Shown: positions 17,053-26,662, counted from the first letter of the stretch. The stretch: DNA of 64,000 bases from Sanguibacter hominis ATCC BAA-789 (GCF_012396185.1 NZ_JAAXOW010000004.1:219557-283556); one strand, 5' to 3'. Notes: a model not told the origin generated them from the letters alone. Numbers and translations are program-made.

Positions 17053-18283
17053 CGATCGGGCCGAGCTGGTCGAACTCGATGAGGAACCCGTCGTGGCCGT
17101 GCTCCGAGCGCAGCGTCCGCAGCGGGCCTGCACCGGGCAGGTGTCGGGCGAGGCGAGCGCAGTCGGCGGGGAGGAACAGCCGGTCGGAGTCGACGGCGAC
17201 GACGAGCGCGCGGGCCGTGACGAGCGAGAGCGCGTGCTCGACGCCGCCGCGGTCGCGGCCGAGGTCGTGCGTGAGCATCGACTGCGTGAGCGCGAGGTAG
17301 CTGTTCGCGTCGAACCGCAGGGCGAGCTTGTGGGCGTGATGGTCGAGGTACGACTGCACGGCATAGCGACCGCCGCGCAGCGGGTCCTCCCCGCCCTGGG
17401 GGATGCGGCCGAAGCGCTGGTCGAGCTCTGCGGCGCTGCGGTACGTGGCGTGGGCGATCTGCCGCGCGATGCCGAGGCCGACGTGCGGGCCGTCGCCGTC
17501 GGGCGCGTCGTAGTAGTCGCCGCCGCGGAAGCCCGGGTCGGCGAGGATCGCGGCGATCTGCGGGTGGGCCCAGGCGATCTGGTCGCCGGTCGTCTGTGCG
17601 CCGGAGGCGATGACGCCGATCGCGGCGACGTCGACGCCCTGCTCGGGGCCGAGCAGCGCCCACTCGAGGACGCGGAGCCCGCCCATGGACGCGCCGACGA
17701 CGAAGCGCCACGAACGGATGCCCAGGCTCTGGGCGAGCCGGATCTCGGCGGCGACCTGGTCACGGACGGTGACGTCGGGGAAGCGGCTGCCCCACGGGCG
17801 GCCGTCCGGGGCGTCGGACGCGGGCCCGGTCGAGCCCTGGCACCCGCCGACGACGTTGGGGGCGACGACGAAGTACGTGTCGGTGTCGATCGGCGCGCCG
17901 GGGCCGATCATGTCCTGCCACCAGCCTGCGCTCGGGTGTCCGGGGCCGGCGGGGCCGGTCACGTGCGAGTCGCCGGTGAGGGCGTGCAGGACGAGGACGG
18001 CGTTGGAGGCGTCGGCGTCGAGCTCGCCCCACGTCTCGTAGGCGACGGTGACGCCGGGGAGGACCTGGCCGGACTCGAGGTCGAGGTCGCCGACGTCGAC
18101 GAGCTGGCGGCGGCCGGGGTCGTCGCCGGGGCGCCAGGCGCCGGTCGCGGGCACGGGCGCGGTCGGGAGCGGGGTGCGGGGCGGGAACGCGGCGAGGCGC
18201 TGGGGGGCGCCCGCGAAGGCGGGTGCTCCTCGGCGCACGGACGGGCGGGGCCCGGGGCGCGCCGATGCGTCGTCGGTCCTCAT
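17012..18283 (-). CDS. metX: Homoserine O-acetyltransferase
   Basis: 423 residues from ATG 18283. Acetylates homoserine with acetyl-CoA, the first committed step of methionine synthesis. Alpha/beta-hydrolase fold with the MetX nucleophile motif GASMGGLRVLEWA, the glycine-rich NVVGGCQGSTGP loop, Asp in VDSDRLF, and His in SEHGHDGF. The start is supported by a TAGATT -10-like box (18292-18297) 8 nt upstream of ATG, which would make the mRNA leaderless; the longer frame to 18412 runs into the metY stop. The N-terminal 50 residues are a Pro/Ala-rich extension. It follows metY by 128 nt and feeds it O-acetylhomoserine. Confidence 0.93.
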   Translation of the reverse strand: MRTDDASARPGPRPSVRRGAPAFAGAPQRLAAFPPRTPLPTAPVPATGAWRPGDDPGRRQLVDVGDLDLESGQVLPGVTVAYETWGELDADASNAVLVLHALTGDSHVTGPAGPGHPSAGWWQDMIGPGAPIDTDTYFVVAPNVVGGCQGSTGPASDAPDGRPWGSRFPDVTVRDQVAAEIRLAQSLGIRSWRFVVGASMGGLRVLEWALLGPEQGVDVAAIGVIASGAQTTGDQIAWAHPQIAAILADPGFRGGDYYDAPDGDGPHVGLGIARQIAHATYRSAAELDQRFGRIPQGGEDPLRGGRYAVQSYLDHHAHKLALRFDANSYLALTQSMLTHDLGRDRGGVEHALSLVTARALVVAVDSDRLFLPADCARLARHLPGAGPLRTLRSEHGHDGFLIEFDQLGPIVTEFLATEAVRGR

Positions 18284-18291
18284 GTCACGGG

Positions 18292-18297
18292 AATCTA
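18292..18297 (-). promoter_or_regulatory. -10 box for a probable leaderless metX transcript
   Basis: TAGATT on the minus strand lies 8 nt before the metX ATG. It would allow metX to be transcribed independently of metY. Confidence 0.45.
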
Positions 18298-18411
18298 GGG
18301 CCGGTGCGGCGCCGGGGCGCGACGTGTCCACGTTGTGGCCGTCGCGTCCGGAGTCCGGACGCGGGGCTGAAGGGGTGGAGACGGTGGCGCCCGGCGCCGC
18401 ACCGGGACACA

Positions 18412-19749
18412 TCAGGCGCCCTGCTCGATCGCGGCCTTGGCCGCCGTGAAGCCGGCGTCAAGGTCCGCGAGGATGTCGACGATGTTCTCGAGGCCGACGC
18501 TCAGGCGGACGAGGCCGGGCGTGACGCCCGACAAGGCCTGCTGCTCGGGCGTGAGCTGCGAGTGCGTCGTCGACGCCGGGTGGATGACGAGCGAGCGGAC
18601 GTCGCCGATGTTGGCGAGGTTGGAGTGCAGGCTCAGGCCGTCGACGAACGCCTTGCCGGCCTCGGCGCCGCCGTCGAGCTCGAAGGCGAGCACCGCGCCG
18701 GCGCCGCGCGGGAGGTACTTCTGCGCGTTCGCGTGCCACTCGCTCGACGGCAGACCGGCGTAGTGGACCTTACGGACCTCGTCGCGCGCCTCCAGGTACT
18801 CCGCGACCTTGGTCGCGTTCTCGACGTGGCGCTCGAGACGCAGGGAGAGCGTCTCGATGCCCTGCGCGATGAGGAACGCGTTGAACGGGCTGATCGCGGC
18901 CCCGAGGTCGCGCAGGAGCTGGACGCGGGCCTTGAGGATGAACGAGAGGTTCGCACCGAACTGGCTGCCGACGCCGAGGTCGCGCGCGTAGACGAGGCCG
19001 TGGTAGCTCTCGTCCGGGGTGTTGTAGTTCGGGAAGCGCTCGGGGTGCTGTGCGTAGTCGAAGGAGCCGCCGTCGACGATGACCCCGCCGATCGCGGTGC
19101 CGTGGCCGCCGAGGAACTTCGTCGCGGAGTGGACGACGACGTCCGCGCCCCACCGCAGCGGGTTGAGCAGGTAGGGGGTCGCGACCGTGTTGTCGACGAC
19201 GAGCGGCACGCCGGCCTCGTGGGCGACGCTCGCGACGGTCTCGATGTCGAGGACGTCGGCGCGCGGGTTCGGGATCGTCTCGGCGAAGAAGAGCTTCGTG
19301 TTGGGGCGGACCGCGTCGCGCCACGCCTGCGCGTCGTGCGGGTCGGAGACGAACGTCGTCTCGATGCCGATCTTCTTGAGCGTGTAGTGCAGCAGGTTGT
19401 ACGTGCCGCCGTAGAGCGAGGGGCTCGCGACGACGTGGTCGCCGGCCTCGGCGATGTTGAGGATCGCGAGGTGGGCCGCCGCCTGGCCGGACGAGACGAG
19501 GAGTGCGGCGACGCCGCCCTCGAGCGAGGCGATGCGGTCCTCGACGGCGCCCTGGGTCGGGTTGCCGATGCGGGTGTAGATGGGGCCGAGGTCGGCGAGC
19601 GCGAACCGTGCGGCTGCCGTGTCGGCGTCGGGGAAGACGAACGAGGTCGTCTGGTAGATCGGGAGGGCGCGTGCGCCGGTGGTCGGGTCGGGCGTCTGGC
19701 CGGCGTGGATCTGGCGGGTCTCGAACGACCAGCTGGCGGGGTTGCTCAT
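18412..19749 (-). CDS. metY: O-acetylhomoserine aminocarboxypropyltransferase (sulfhydrylase)
   Basis: 445 residues. A PLP enzyme of the Cys/Met metabolism family that condenses O-acetylhomoserine with sulfide to homocysteine. The PLP lysine lies in VVHSATKFLGGHGTAIGG; other family marks are ETRQIHAGQ at the start, SSGQAAAHLAI, and the C-terminal VRLSVGLENIVDILADLD. An AGGAG-containing ribosome site lies upstream of ATG 19749. A 441-nt region separates it from the divergent cell-wall hydrolase gene, and that leader contains a short candidate cysteine/methionine-coding ORF. Confidence 0.95.
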   Translation of the reverse strand: MSNPASWSFETRQIHAGQTPDPTTGARALPIYQTTSFVFPDADTAAARFALADLGPIYTRIGNPTQGAVEDRIASLEGGVAALLVSSGQAAAHLAILNIAEAGDHVVASPSLYGGTYNLLHYTLKKIGIETTFVSDPHDAQAWRDAVRPNTKLFFAETIPNPRADVLDIETVASVAHEAGVPLVVDNTVATPYLLNPLRWGADVVVHSATKFLGGHGTAIGGVIVDGGSFDYAQHPERFPNYNTPDESYHGLVYARDLGVGSQFGANLSFILKARVQLLRDLGAAISPFNAFLIAQGIETLSLRLERHVENATKVAEYLEARDEVRKVHYAGLPSSEWHANAQKYLPRGAGAVLAFELDGGAEAGKAFVDGLSLHSNLANIGDVRSLVIHPASTTHSQLTPEQQALSGVTPGLVRLSVGLENIVDILADLDAGFTAAKAAIEQGA

Positions 19750-19950
19750 GAGTGGCTCCTGGGACTGTTGTGGCGGGTCCTGCGGAGCGGGGGCCTGGGC
19801 TCGGCGCGTCGGGAGCTGAGAGCCAGGTGGGTTTCCGCCGCTCGTGAGGGAGGGGGCGTGGTCCGCACCTGCGCGTCGCCACGGTGGCGGGACGGGGAGC
19901 GTCGGCGACGACGTCCGTCCGGCTGTCCGGGCATGCGGATGTGCGGCTGG

Positions 19951-19974
19951 TCAGCTACACATTCGACGGCTCAT
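19951..19974 (-). CDS. Candidate leaderless leader peptide (MSRRMCS) upstream of metY
   Basis: A seven-codon ORF reads MSRRMCS then TGA, with its ATG (19974) exactly 7 nt after TAGAGT (19982-19987). That is the leaderless layout of other genes here. It holds two Met codons and one Cys codon about 200 nt before metY, so it could sense sulfur amino acid supply. Between it and metY a 7-bp stem CGTCGCC/GGCGACG is possible. It is too short for statistical support. Confidence 0.3.
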   Translation of the reverse strand: MSRRMCS

Positions 19975-20069
19975 GCGGCTGACTCTAGGGGCGGTCGATC
20001 GGTCGGCGATACAGGTGTCTCACGATCTGGTCAATGGTGAGACGGGTCCCCCGACGGGCCGGACGGGAA

Positions 20070-20123
20070 GTGACAGAAGTGGCTGGTGTGACTGTTGTGA
20101 CACGTGTGACTGAAGTGATTCCT
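20070..20123 (+). repeat. Six tandem 9-bp units beginning GTG (possible MtrA-type operator)
   Basis: Six consecutive 9-mers start at 20070, 20079, 20088, 20097, 20106 and 20115: GTGACAGAA, GTGGCTGGT, GTGACTGTT, GTGACACGT, GTGACTGAA, GTGATTCCT. All begin GTG and four begin GTGAC. The array lies 68 nt before the start of a secreted NlpC/P60 hydrolase. Direct 9-mers of GTCAC type are known MtrA targets in mycobacteria; assignment to MtrA here is inference. Confidence 0.55.
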
Positions 20124-20190
20124 GGGGCGGGTGTTCCCAACAGGCCGTGGGGCAGATAGCCTCGAGCTGCTCACGTCCTGGAGGTCGTCC

Positions 20191-21636
20191 ATGCTTCGTC
20201 CCGCCCGCAAGCGCACCCGTCGGGTGCGCGGCGCCGCCGTCCTGGCCTCTTCAGCGCTGCTGCTGAGCCTTGGCGCGGCTGTGCCGGCGATCGCCGACCC
20301 CACGCCGCCGTCGTCAGACGACGTGAACAAGGCACGCCAGGACGAGGACGCTCTCGCGGGCACCGTCGCGCAGATGGAGGTCGAGCTCGCGACGCTCGGC
20401 TCCACCGCGCAGGCCGCCGTGGACGCCGCCGCGACCGCCGGCGAGGAGTACCTCACGGCCACCGTCGAGCTCGAGTCCGCGCAGAAGCAGGCCGACGCCG
20501 CGACAGCGCGGCTCTCGACCGCGCTCGACCGCATGGAGGCGTCCCGCAAGATCCTCGTCGGCGTCGCGCTCGAGCAGTACCGCTCCGGCGGCGCCATCAA
20601 GAACCTCGAGGCGGTCCTCTCAGCGGACGGCATCACCGAGGTCATCGAGCGCACCAGCTCGCTCGGCGTCGTCGGCTCGGTCGCGGACACCGCGGTGCAG
20701 CAGTACCGCGCCGACTCGCTCGTCGCCAAGAACCTCCAGCAGCAGGCCGACGAGTCGCTCGCCACCGCGACCCGAGCCGCGTCGAAGGCCGACACCGCCT
20801 ACCGCACGGCGCAGCAGAAGCAGGAAGAGGCCGACGCCGCGCTCGTCGAGGGAGAGTCGCGTCGCAGCGCCCTCATCGCGAGCCTCGCCGCAGCACGCAA
20901 CACGACGACCACGCTCGAGAAGGAACGCCAGGACGCCCTCGACGCGGAGCGCAAGCAGCGCGAGGAGGCTGCTGCCAAGCGTGAGCGCGAGCGCGAGCCC
21001 GAGCAGGCTCCGACGAAGACGCCCACGAAGACACCCACGAAGACCCCGACGGCCACGCCGACGAAGGCGCCCACGTCGACCCCGACCAAGGCGCCGACGA
21101 AGAAGCCGACCAAGACCCCGACCAAGACCCCGACGCAGGCGCCCACGCAGAGCCCGACGCAGGCGCCCACGCAGGCACCGACCCAGGCGCCCACCCAGGC
21201 GCCCACCCAGGCGCCCACGCCGCCCCCGGCAAGCTCTGACCTCGGCACCGGCCGGTCCGTCGGCACGGCTGCTCAGGGTGCCGCCGCCGTCAAGTGGGCG
21301 AAGAAGCGCGTGGGGCTCCCCTACGGCTGGGGCTCGACAGGTCCCGACGCGTACGACTGCTCTGGGCTGACGATGACCGCGTGGGCGAGCCAGGGCGTGG
21401 GGATCACGCGCACCTCGCGCTCGCAGTACCAGTACGTCAAGAAGATCACCTACGCCCAGATGCGTCCCGGCGACCTGATCTTCTGGGCGACCGACACCTC
21501 GAACCCCGCCACCATCCACCACGTCGCGATGTACGCGGGCGGCGGGATGATGGTCGAGGCCGCGCGCCCCGGTGTCCCGCTCCGGGTGACCCCGGTCCGC
21601 TATGCCGGAACCATGGCCTACGCCGGGCGTCCCTGA
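20191..21636 (+). CDS. Secreted NlpC/P60 peptidoglycan endopeptidase (RipA-like)
   Basis: 481 residues, ATG 20191 with GGAGG at 20180-20184. A signal peptide (RKRTRRVRG then a hydrophobic stretch to AVPAIA) ends near residue 35. Residues about 45-270 are long Ala/Glu/Lys/Arg coiled coil, as in RipA-type hydrolases, where it restrains the enzyme or docks to partners. Residues about 274-345 are a Pro-Thr repeat of four-residue units (PTKT, PTKA, PTQA). The NlpC/P60 domain follows, with catalytic Cys390 in YDCSGLTM and His in IHHVAMYAGGG. It should cleave gamma-D-Glu-diaminopimelate-type stem bonds during cell division. Confidence 0.93.
   Translation: MLRPARKRTRRVRGAAVLASSALLLSLGAAVPAIADPTPPSSDDVNKARQDEDALAGTVAQMEVELATLGSTAQAAVDAAATAGEEYLTATVELESAQKQADAATARLSTALDRMEASRKILVGVALEQYRSGGAIKNLEAVLSADGITEVIERTSSLGVVGSVADTAVQQYRADSLVAKNLQQQADESLATATRAASKADTAYRTAQQKQEEADAALVEGESRRSALIASLAAARNTTTTLEKERQDALDAERKQREEAAAKREREREPEQAPTKTPTKTPTKTPTATPTKAPTSTPTKAPTKKPTKTPTKTPTQAPTQSPTQAPTQAPTQAPTQAPTQAPTPPPASSDLGTGRSVGTAAQGAAAVKWAKKRVGLPYGWGSTGPDAYDCSGLTMTAWASQGVGITRTSRSQYQYVKKITYAQMRPGDLIFWATDTSNPATIHHVAMYAGGGMMVEAARPGVPLRVTPVRYAGTMAYAGRP
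21010..21227 (+). repeat. 12-bp-period coding repeat (PTxx)n
   Basis: In-frame 12-bp units encode Pro-Thr-x-x about 18 times. The last units are nearly identical at DNA level (CAGGCGCCCACC repeated), so the tract may vary in length between strains by slippage. Confidence 0.8.
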
Positions 21637-21669
21637 ACCGCAGACCCCGGCAAGACTCGCACCCCTGAA

Positions 21670-21720
21670 CGACAGATCGCCCGCCCGCACACCAGACGTG
21701 TGCGGACGGGCGATCTGTCG
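21670..21720. terminator. Bidirectional terminator between NlpC/P60 gene and ppa
   Basis: Two 23-nt arms (21670-21692 and 21698-21720) pair with one C-A mismatch around a 5-nt loop. It lies between convergent genes, 33 nt after one stop and 22 nt from the other. Confidence 0.85.
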
Positions 21721-21742
21721 TGCGGGGCGCAGCCCCGGAAGG

Positions 21743-22237
21743 TCAGTGCGTGTAGCCGGAGTCGATCGCTCGCTGGCGCGACCGCTCGATCTCAGCCTCG
21801 GCCTCGTCGCGGCCGACCCAGTGGGCGCCCTCGACGGACTTGCCAGGCTCCAGGTCCTTGTAGACCTCGAAGAAGTGCTGGATCTCGAGACGGTGGTAGT
21901 CCGAGACGTCGTCGATGTCCTGGCGCCACGCGGCGCGCTGGTCACCCGTCGGCACGCACAGGACCTTGTCGTCGCCCCCCGCCTCGTCGCGCATGCGGAA
22001 CATGCCGAGCGCGCGGCAGCGGATCAGGCAGCCGGGGAACGTGGGCTCCTCGAGGAGCACGAGCGCGTCGAGCGGGTCCCCGTCCTCGCCGAGGGTGCCC
22101 TCGATGAAGCCGTAGTCGTCCGGGTAACGGGTAGACGTGAACAGCATGCGGTCGAGGCGGATGCGGCCGGTGTGGTGGTCGACCTCGTACTTGTTGCGCT
22201 GCCCCTTGGGGATCTCGATCGTGACGTCGAACTCCAC
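21743..22237 (-). CDS. ppa: Inorganic diphosphatase
   Basis: 164 residues, GTG start at 22237 with GGAGGAGAG just upstream. Hydrolyses pyrophosphate to two phosphates. The family I signature [10 protein letters not shown] carries the metal-binding aspartates; [14 protein letters not shown] and the [17 protein letters not shown] helix are also typical. Length fits the usual bacterial enzyme of about 165-175 residues. It is a cytosolic monocistronic gene. A longer in-frame start at 22360 lacks a ribosome site and family similarity. Confidence 0.96.
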   Translation of the reverse strand: MEFDVTIEIPKGQRNKYEVDHHTGRIRLDRMLFTSTRYPDDYGFIEGTLGEDGDPLDALVLLEEPTFPGCLIRCRALGMFRMRDEAGGDDKVLCVPTGDQRAAWRQDIDDVSDYHRLEIQHFFEVYKDLEPGKSVEGAHWVGRDEAEAEIERSRQRAIDSGYTH

Positions 22238-22407
22238 AGCTCTCCTCCAAGTGCCACGGCTGGCGTGCGTGCCAGTCCGGGCGCGTATCGACTCGTGTGC
22301 GGGGGCGGTCCGCGTCGTCGCAGATCCAGCCTCCCGCGGCTCTGCTCTAGTGTGACGCACGGACAGCGTATGTTGTGAACGATGATCGATCGAGGGAAGG
22401 CGTGACG

Positions 22408-23823
22408 ATGGGGCTCGCGGCGCGCGTCACGGGGCTGACGGTCTCGTTCGTGCTCCTCGCGGGCGGCGGTTACGTCGTCGCCGACATCACCGACACGGTG
22501 CCCGGTTTCCTCACGAATGCGCCGGTCCCGGCCCCGGCGGCCCCCTTCCCGAGCGTCGACGCGACGGTCGGGGCGACCGAGCTCGCGCCCGGGCTCGGAC
22601 CGCTCTCCCCGGACGCCGTTGTGCCGTCCGCCACAGCGGTCGAGAATCTCGTGTCGAGCTTCGCCGAGGAGGACGACAAGGTCGGTCCCGCCGTCGGCGT
22701 CCTCGTCGCGGACGCCCTGACAGGGACGGGCATCGCGGGGACCGGAGCCACGATCGGTCGTACGCCCGCGTCGACCGCCAAGCTGTTCACCGCGGCCGCG
22801 GCGCTCGGGTCGCCTGGGCCCGACCACACGCTCGACACCCGCACGGTCCTCGGCGACGGCGACCAGCTCTTCCTCGTGGGCGGCGGCGACATGATGCTCG
22901 CGGCCGGCCGGGGTGACGCGTCCGTGGTCAACGGCCGTGCCGGCCTCGCGGACCTTGCCGCGCAGACTGCGCAGGCGCTCAAGCTCGCCGGGATCGACTC
23001 CGTGAACCTGCGCTTCGACGACTCGTTCTTCTCGGGGCCGACGGTGTCACCGACGTGGGACAAGCGGAACGTCGAGGCAGGCTACGTCGCACCCGTGACC
23101 GCGCTCGCGGTCGACGTCGGCCGACGCGTCGAGGGTGAGTACGTCCCACGCTTCGCGGACCCTTCGCTCGCGGCGGCGCAGAAGTTCGCCGCGGCGCTGG
23201 CCGAGGTCGGCGTCACCGTCCACGGCTCGGTCACCCGCGCGACGGCGCCCGCCGACGGCGACGAGACGGGCCGTGTCTCGTCGGCCCCGCTCTCCGACGT
23301 CGTCGCGTACTTCCTGCAGACCTCCGACAACTCGATCACCGAGGTTGTCGGACGGGTCGTCGCTGCGGAGGCCGGTCTGCCGACGTCGTTCGACGGCGCG
23401 ACCGCGGCCGTGCTCGCGGCGGTGGGAAGGCTCGGGGTGGACACCTCGACCGTCCGGCTCTCCGACTGCTCGGGTCTCGGGGACGGCTCGTCGGTGCCGC
23501 CGATCGTGCTCGTCGACCTGCTCCTGAAGATCGTCTCGCCGGACAACCCCCATCTGCGGGACGTCGCGGCGGCCCTCCCGGTCGCAGGACTGTCGGGCAC
23601 GCTGCACGAGCGCTTCACGATCTCGCCGGCCCGCGGCCTCGTCCGCGCGAAGACCGGGTCCCTGCCGGGCGTCACGTCGCTCGCGGGCACGACCGTGACG
23701 GCCGACGGCAGGCTCCTCGTCTTCGTGGTCATGGCGGACAAGGTGCCCGAGGGTGGCGCGTGGAACGCGCGCGCGGCGGTTGACGCGTTCACGACGCGCC
23801 TGACGGGCTGCGGGTGCTCGTGA
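22408..23823 (+). CDS. dacB: D-alanyl-D-alanine carboxypeptidase/endopeptidase (PBP4 class, S13)
   Basis: 471 residues, ATG 22408 with GAGGGAAGG (22392-22400) well spaced. An N-terminal uncleaved signal or anchor ([18 protein letters not shown]) is followed by a Pro/Ala segment and the S13 domain. Penicillin-binding motifs: SxxK in ASTAKLF, SxN in SDNSITE, KTG in RAKTGSLPG. The C-terminus carries two cysteines in GCGCS. It trims or cuts peptidoglycan stem peptides outside the membrane. In actinobacteria dacB commonly precedes tilS and hpt, as here. The stop overlaps the next GTG by 4 nt. A possible -10 TATGTT lies at 22369-22374. Confidence 0.93.
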   Translation: MGLAARVTGLTVSFVLLAGGGYVVADITDTVPGFLTNAPVPAPAAPFPSVDATVGATELAPGLGPLSPDAVVPSATAVENLVSSFAEEDDKVGPAVGVLVADALTGTGIAGTGATIGRTPASTAKLFTAAAALGSPGPDHTLDTRTVLGDGDQLFLVGGGDMMLAAGRGDASVVNGRAGLADLAAQTAQALKLAGIDSVNLRFDDSFFSGPTVSPTWDKRNVEAGYVAPVTALAVDVGRRVEGEYVPRFADPSLAAAQKFAAALAEVGVTVHGSVTRATAPADGDETGRVSSAPLSDVVAYFLQTSDNSITEVVGRVVAAEAGLPTSFDGATAAVLAAVGRLGVDTSTVRLSDCSGLGDGSSVPPIVLVDLLLKIVSPDNPHLRDVAAALPVAGLSGTLHERFTISPARGLVRAKTGSLPGVTSLAGTTVTADGRLLVFVVMADKVPEGGAWNARAAVDAFTTRLTGCGCS

Positions 23824-24905
23824 CCGCCCCGTCGGACCCGGTGGACTGGACTGTCGCCGACGCGATCGGCAGCGGGCTCGTCCCGGCGGGGCCGACCGGT
23901 TCCCGCGACGAGCTGGCGGCGCACGTCGCCCTGCTGCGCTCCGCTGCCCAGGACGCCGTGCCGCACGTCCTGCGCGTCACGGGGATGACGCCGGCGGACG
24001 GTCGGGACACGTCCGCGCCCGGGGCGCTCTCCGAGGTTCTCGTCGTGGACCGGGCGTCGTGGGTGCGGGCTGCGGCGGGCACGGCGCGCTCCCTGCTCCC
24101 GGACCTCGCCCCGAGCGGTTCGCGGCCCGGCGCGCTCGCGCGCGCTGCGGGCGGCGCCGAGATCGGTGGCGGCCTCGCGCTGCTCTCGACCCGGATCCTG
24201 GGCCAGTTCGACCCGTTCGCACCTGCGCCCGGTCGGCTTCTGCTCGTGGCGCCCAACATCCTCGGCGTGCAGCGTGCGCTCGGCGCGCCAGCACGCGACT
24301 TCGCACTGTGGGTGTGCCTGCACGAGCAGACGCACGCGCTCCAGCTCGCTGCAGCACCGTGGCTCGCGGACCACCTGCGCGCGCGCGTCGCGACGCTGTT
24401 CGACGATGTCGCGCGGACGGGCCGGGAACACGGCGAAGGCTCTGTTCCTGCGCGGCTGCGCTCGTGGTGGCAGGCCGCGGAGCGCTTCGTCGCGGCGGGG
24501 CGCGAGGCGTCGCTCACGGACCGTGTGCTGACGCCCGCGCAGCGGGAGGTCGTGGCCGAGGTGGGAGCGGTCATGGCACTGCTCGAGGGGCACGCCGACG
24601 TGATGATGGACGCCGTCGGCCCGTCGATCGTGCCGTCCGTCGACGAGATCCGGCGAGGCTTCGACGCTCGACGCCGCAGCGCGACGGGGCTGGCCCGTCA
24701 GGTCGGCCGTCTGCTGGGAGTCGAGGAGAAGCTCGCGCAGTACACCGACGGCGCAGCGTTCGTCCGGGCCGTGCGCCGCGCGCACGGCGACGACGCGCTC
24801 AACGTCGTCTGGGAGGCGCCCGAGCACCTGCCCACCGCTCGGGAGATCCACGACCCGGCCGCGTGGAGCCGACGGGTCGGGCTCGGCGGGCGCTCGCGGG
24901 CATGA
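23820..24905 (+). CDS. Zinc-dependent metalloprotease, DUF2342 family
   Basis: 361 residues, GTG overlapping the dacB stop (GTGA). The metal site is HEQTHALQ, with a downstream Glu in [11 protein letters not shown], a layout of gluzincin-like DUF2342 proteins. Amphipathic helices fill the N-terminal half. Family members occur between dacB and tilS in many actinobacteria; they were also labelled F420-associated, but no F420 gene is here. There is no signal peptide. Substrate unknown. ATGA overlap with tilS indicates translational coupling. Confidence 0.88.
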   Translation: MTAPSDPVDWTVADAIGSGLVPAGPTGSRDELAAHVALLRSAAQDAVPHVLRVTGMTPADGRDTSAPGALSEVLVVDRASWVRAAAGTARSLLPDLAPSGSRPGALARAAGGAEIGGGLALLSTRILGQFDPFAPAPGRLLLVAPNILGVQRALGAPARDFALWVCLHEQTHALQLAAAPWLADHLRARVATLFDDVARTGREHGEGSVPARLRSWWQAAERFVAAGREASLTDRVLTPAQREVVAEVGAVMALLEGHADVMMDAVGPSIVPSVDEIRRGFDARRRSATGLARQVGRLLGVEEKLAQYTDGAAFVRAVRRAHGDDALNVVWEAPEHLPTAREIHDPAAWSRRVGLGGRSRA

Positions 24906-25942
24906 GCCTGCCGCAGCCCCGTCTCGTCGCGGGCCGCAGAGCGGTCCGCAAGGTCCTGGAGGCGTTGCCGGTGGGCTCGGTCGTCGTCGTCGGCTGTTCC
25001 GGCGGGGCGGACTCGCTCGCGCTCGCGGCGTGCGTCGCTCACGAGACGAGCGGTCCGCGGGCGGGTCGTCAGCTCGTCGTGCGTGCGGTCGTCGTGGACC
25101 ACGGGATGCAGGCGTCGTCCGCCGAGGTGGCGCGGGACGCCGCGGCGGCGTGCGAGCGGCTAGGGCTGACGGCGCGGGTCGTGCGGGTCGACGTCGGCAC
25201 CGACGGGGGCCCTGAGGCCGCGGCGCGAGCCGCGCGGTACGCGGCGCTCGAGGGTGTGCTCGACGCAGAGGTCGCCGCCGCGGGGGCGCCGGGCGGCGTC
25301 GTCCTGGTGGGGCACACGCGTGACGACCAGGCCGAGACGGTCCTGCTCGGCCTGGCGCGCGGCGCGGGCGCACGCTCCCTCGCCGGGATGCGCGCCGAGC
25401 GGGGGCGGCTGCGCCGCCCCTTCCTCGACCTGACCCGCGCGGACACCGAGGGTGTGTGCGCCGAGCTGGGCCTCGACGTCTGGCACGACCCGACGAACGT
25501 GCCGACGCCCGACGGCGGTGGGCCGCGCCGTTCGCTGGTCCGGCGCCGCGTGCTTCCTGTCCTCGAGGACGTGCTCGGGCCGGGTGTGCCCGCCGCGCTC
25601 GCACGCACGGCTGAGCAGCTGCGCGAGGACGACGACGCGCTCACCGGTCTCGCGGCGGACCTCCTCGCCCGTGCTGCGGGCGGACCGCAGGACGAGGGGT
25701 ACGACGTCGCGACGCTCGCGGCGGCGCCCGCGGCGGTGCGGCGTCGGGCGCTGCGTGCTGCGGCCGTCCAGGCGGGGAGCCTCGCGGGAGCGCTCACGCG
25801 GACGCACGTCCTCGCGCTCGATGCCCTCCTCGTCGCGTGGCGCGGCCAGGGGGCGGTGCCCCTCCCGGGGCGCGTCGAGGGAACCCGATCCTGTGGCAGG
25901 CTTGTGCTGCACGCCCGCTCGGCGGGCACCCCCGCACCCTGA
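24902..25942 (+). CDS. tilS: tRNA(Ile)-lysidine synthase
   Basis: 346 residues, ATG overlapping the previous stop. Converts C34 of tRNA-Ile(CAU) to lysidine so that it reads AUA. The PP-loop SGGADS is at residues 33-38, and the ATP/lysine site [18 protein letters not shown] follows. The C-terminal half is the shorter actinobacterial version ([10 protein letters not shown] helix region) without the extended E. coli tail. The stop lies inside the ribosome site (GAGGAGA) of hpt 13 nt downstream, so the two are co-transcribed. Confidence 0.95.
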   Translation: MSLPQPRLVAGRRAVRKVLEALPVGSVVVVGCSGGADSLALAACVAHETSGPRAGRQLVVRAVVVDHGMQASSAEVARDAAAACERLGLTARVVRVDVGTDGGPEAAARAARYAALEGVLDAEVAAAGAPGGVVLVGHTRDDQAETVLLGLARGAGARSLAGMRAERGRLRRPFLDLTRADTEGVCAELGLDVWHDPTNVPTPDGGGPRRSLVRRRVLPVLEDVLGPGVPAALARTAEQLREDDDALTGLAADLLARAAGGPQDEGYDVATLAAAPAAVRRRALRAAAVQAGSLAGALTRTHVLALDALLVAWRGQGAVPLPGRVEGTRSCGRLVLHARSAGTPAP

Positions 25943-25955
25943 GGAGAACTTCGTC

Positions 25956-26510
25956 GTGGACCTGTCCGACATCGGGAACGACCTCGAGTCCGTCCTGCTG
26001 AGCGAGCAGCAGCTGAACGACCGCCTCGCGGAGATGGCTGCTCAGATCGACGAGGACTACAAGGGCCAGGACCTGCTGCTCGTGGGCGTGCTCAAGGGTG
26101 CCGTCATGGTCATGGCGGACCTCGCGCGTCGCCTGCACCACCCGGCCGAGATGGACTGGATGGCGGTCTCCTCGTACGGCTCCGGCACCAAGTCGTCGGG
26201 CGTCGTCCGCATCCTCAAGGACCTCGACGCCGATCTCACCGGCCGCAACGTCCTGATCGTCGAGGACATCGTCGACTCCGGCCTGACGCTGTCGTGGCTG
26301 CTCTCGAACCTGCGTTCGCGCGGCCCGAAGAGCGTCGAGATCGCTGCGATGCTGCGCAAGCCCGACGCCGTCAAGGTCGAGCTCGACGTGCGCTACGTCG
26401 GCTTCGACATCCCGAACCAGTTCGTCGTGGGCTACGGCCTCGACTATGCGGAGAAGTACCGCAACCTGCCGTTCGTGGGCACGCTCGCCCCGCACGTCTA
26501 CGAGAGCTGA
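25956..26510 (+). CDS. hpt: Hypoxanthine phosphoribosyltransferase
   Basis: 184 residues, GTG 25956 after GAGGAGA. Salvages hypoxanthine and guanine using PRPP. The PRPP-binding signature [14 protein letters not shown] is clear; the purine-contact loop [17 protein letters not shown] and the C-terminal [19 protein letters not shown] are also typical. It sits in the usual tilS-hpt-ftsH order. Confidence 0.97.
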   Translation: MDLSDIGNDLESVLLSEQQLNDRLAEMAAQIDEDYKGQDLLLVGVLKGAVMVMADLARRLHHPAEMDWMAVSSYGSGTKSSGVVRILKDLDADLTGRNVLIVEDIVDSGLTLSWLLSNLRSRGPKSVEIAAMLRKPDAVKVELDVRYVGFDIPNQFVVGYGLDYAEKYRNLPFVGTLAPHVYES

Positions 26511-26662
26511 CGCGCGCTCGTCCCGAGCCCCTCCCACCTGGGGCGTGACGGGGTGCGGCGACCGTCCCACGCCCTCGGCGAACAATCAGGTCTCCTCCAG
26601 TTTCGGCGTGTAGCGTTCCTGAGAGCACCGCGAGCGGAAGGACCGGGGACGCCCCCGAGCAG

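Larger units (their letters stand above)
19750..20190. other. 441-nt divergent intergenic region (metY / NlpC-P60)
   Basis: The gap holds the metY leader with the candidate short ORF (19951-19974) and its -10 box on the minus strand, plus a second possible minus-strand promoter (TTGACC 20029-20034, 17 bp, TATCGC 20006-20011). The six-unit 9-bp array (20070-20123) and the plus-strand promoter of the hydrolase are also here. I looked for SAM riboswitch landmarks and did not find the conserved core. Confidence 0.6.

Noticed and set aside
18223..20040. 605-codon plus-strand open frame over metY
   Set aside because: Shadow frame; metY on the minus strand is unambiguous.
19750..20190. SAM riboswitch upstream of metY or c-di-AMP riboswitch upstream of the NlpC/P60 gene
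   Set aside because: Conserved cores of SAM-I/SAM-IV and ydaO classes were not found by eye; a covariance-model search would be needed to exclude them fully.
22382..22405. Seven-codon ORF (MIDRGKA) before dacB
   Set aside because: It follows a TATGTT box by 7 nt but overlaps the strong Shine-Dalgarno of dacB and has no special codons; more likely 5' UTR.
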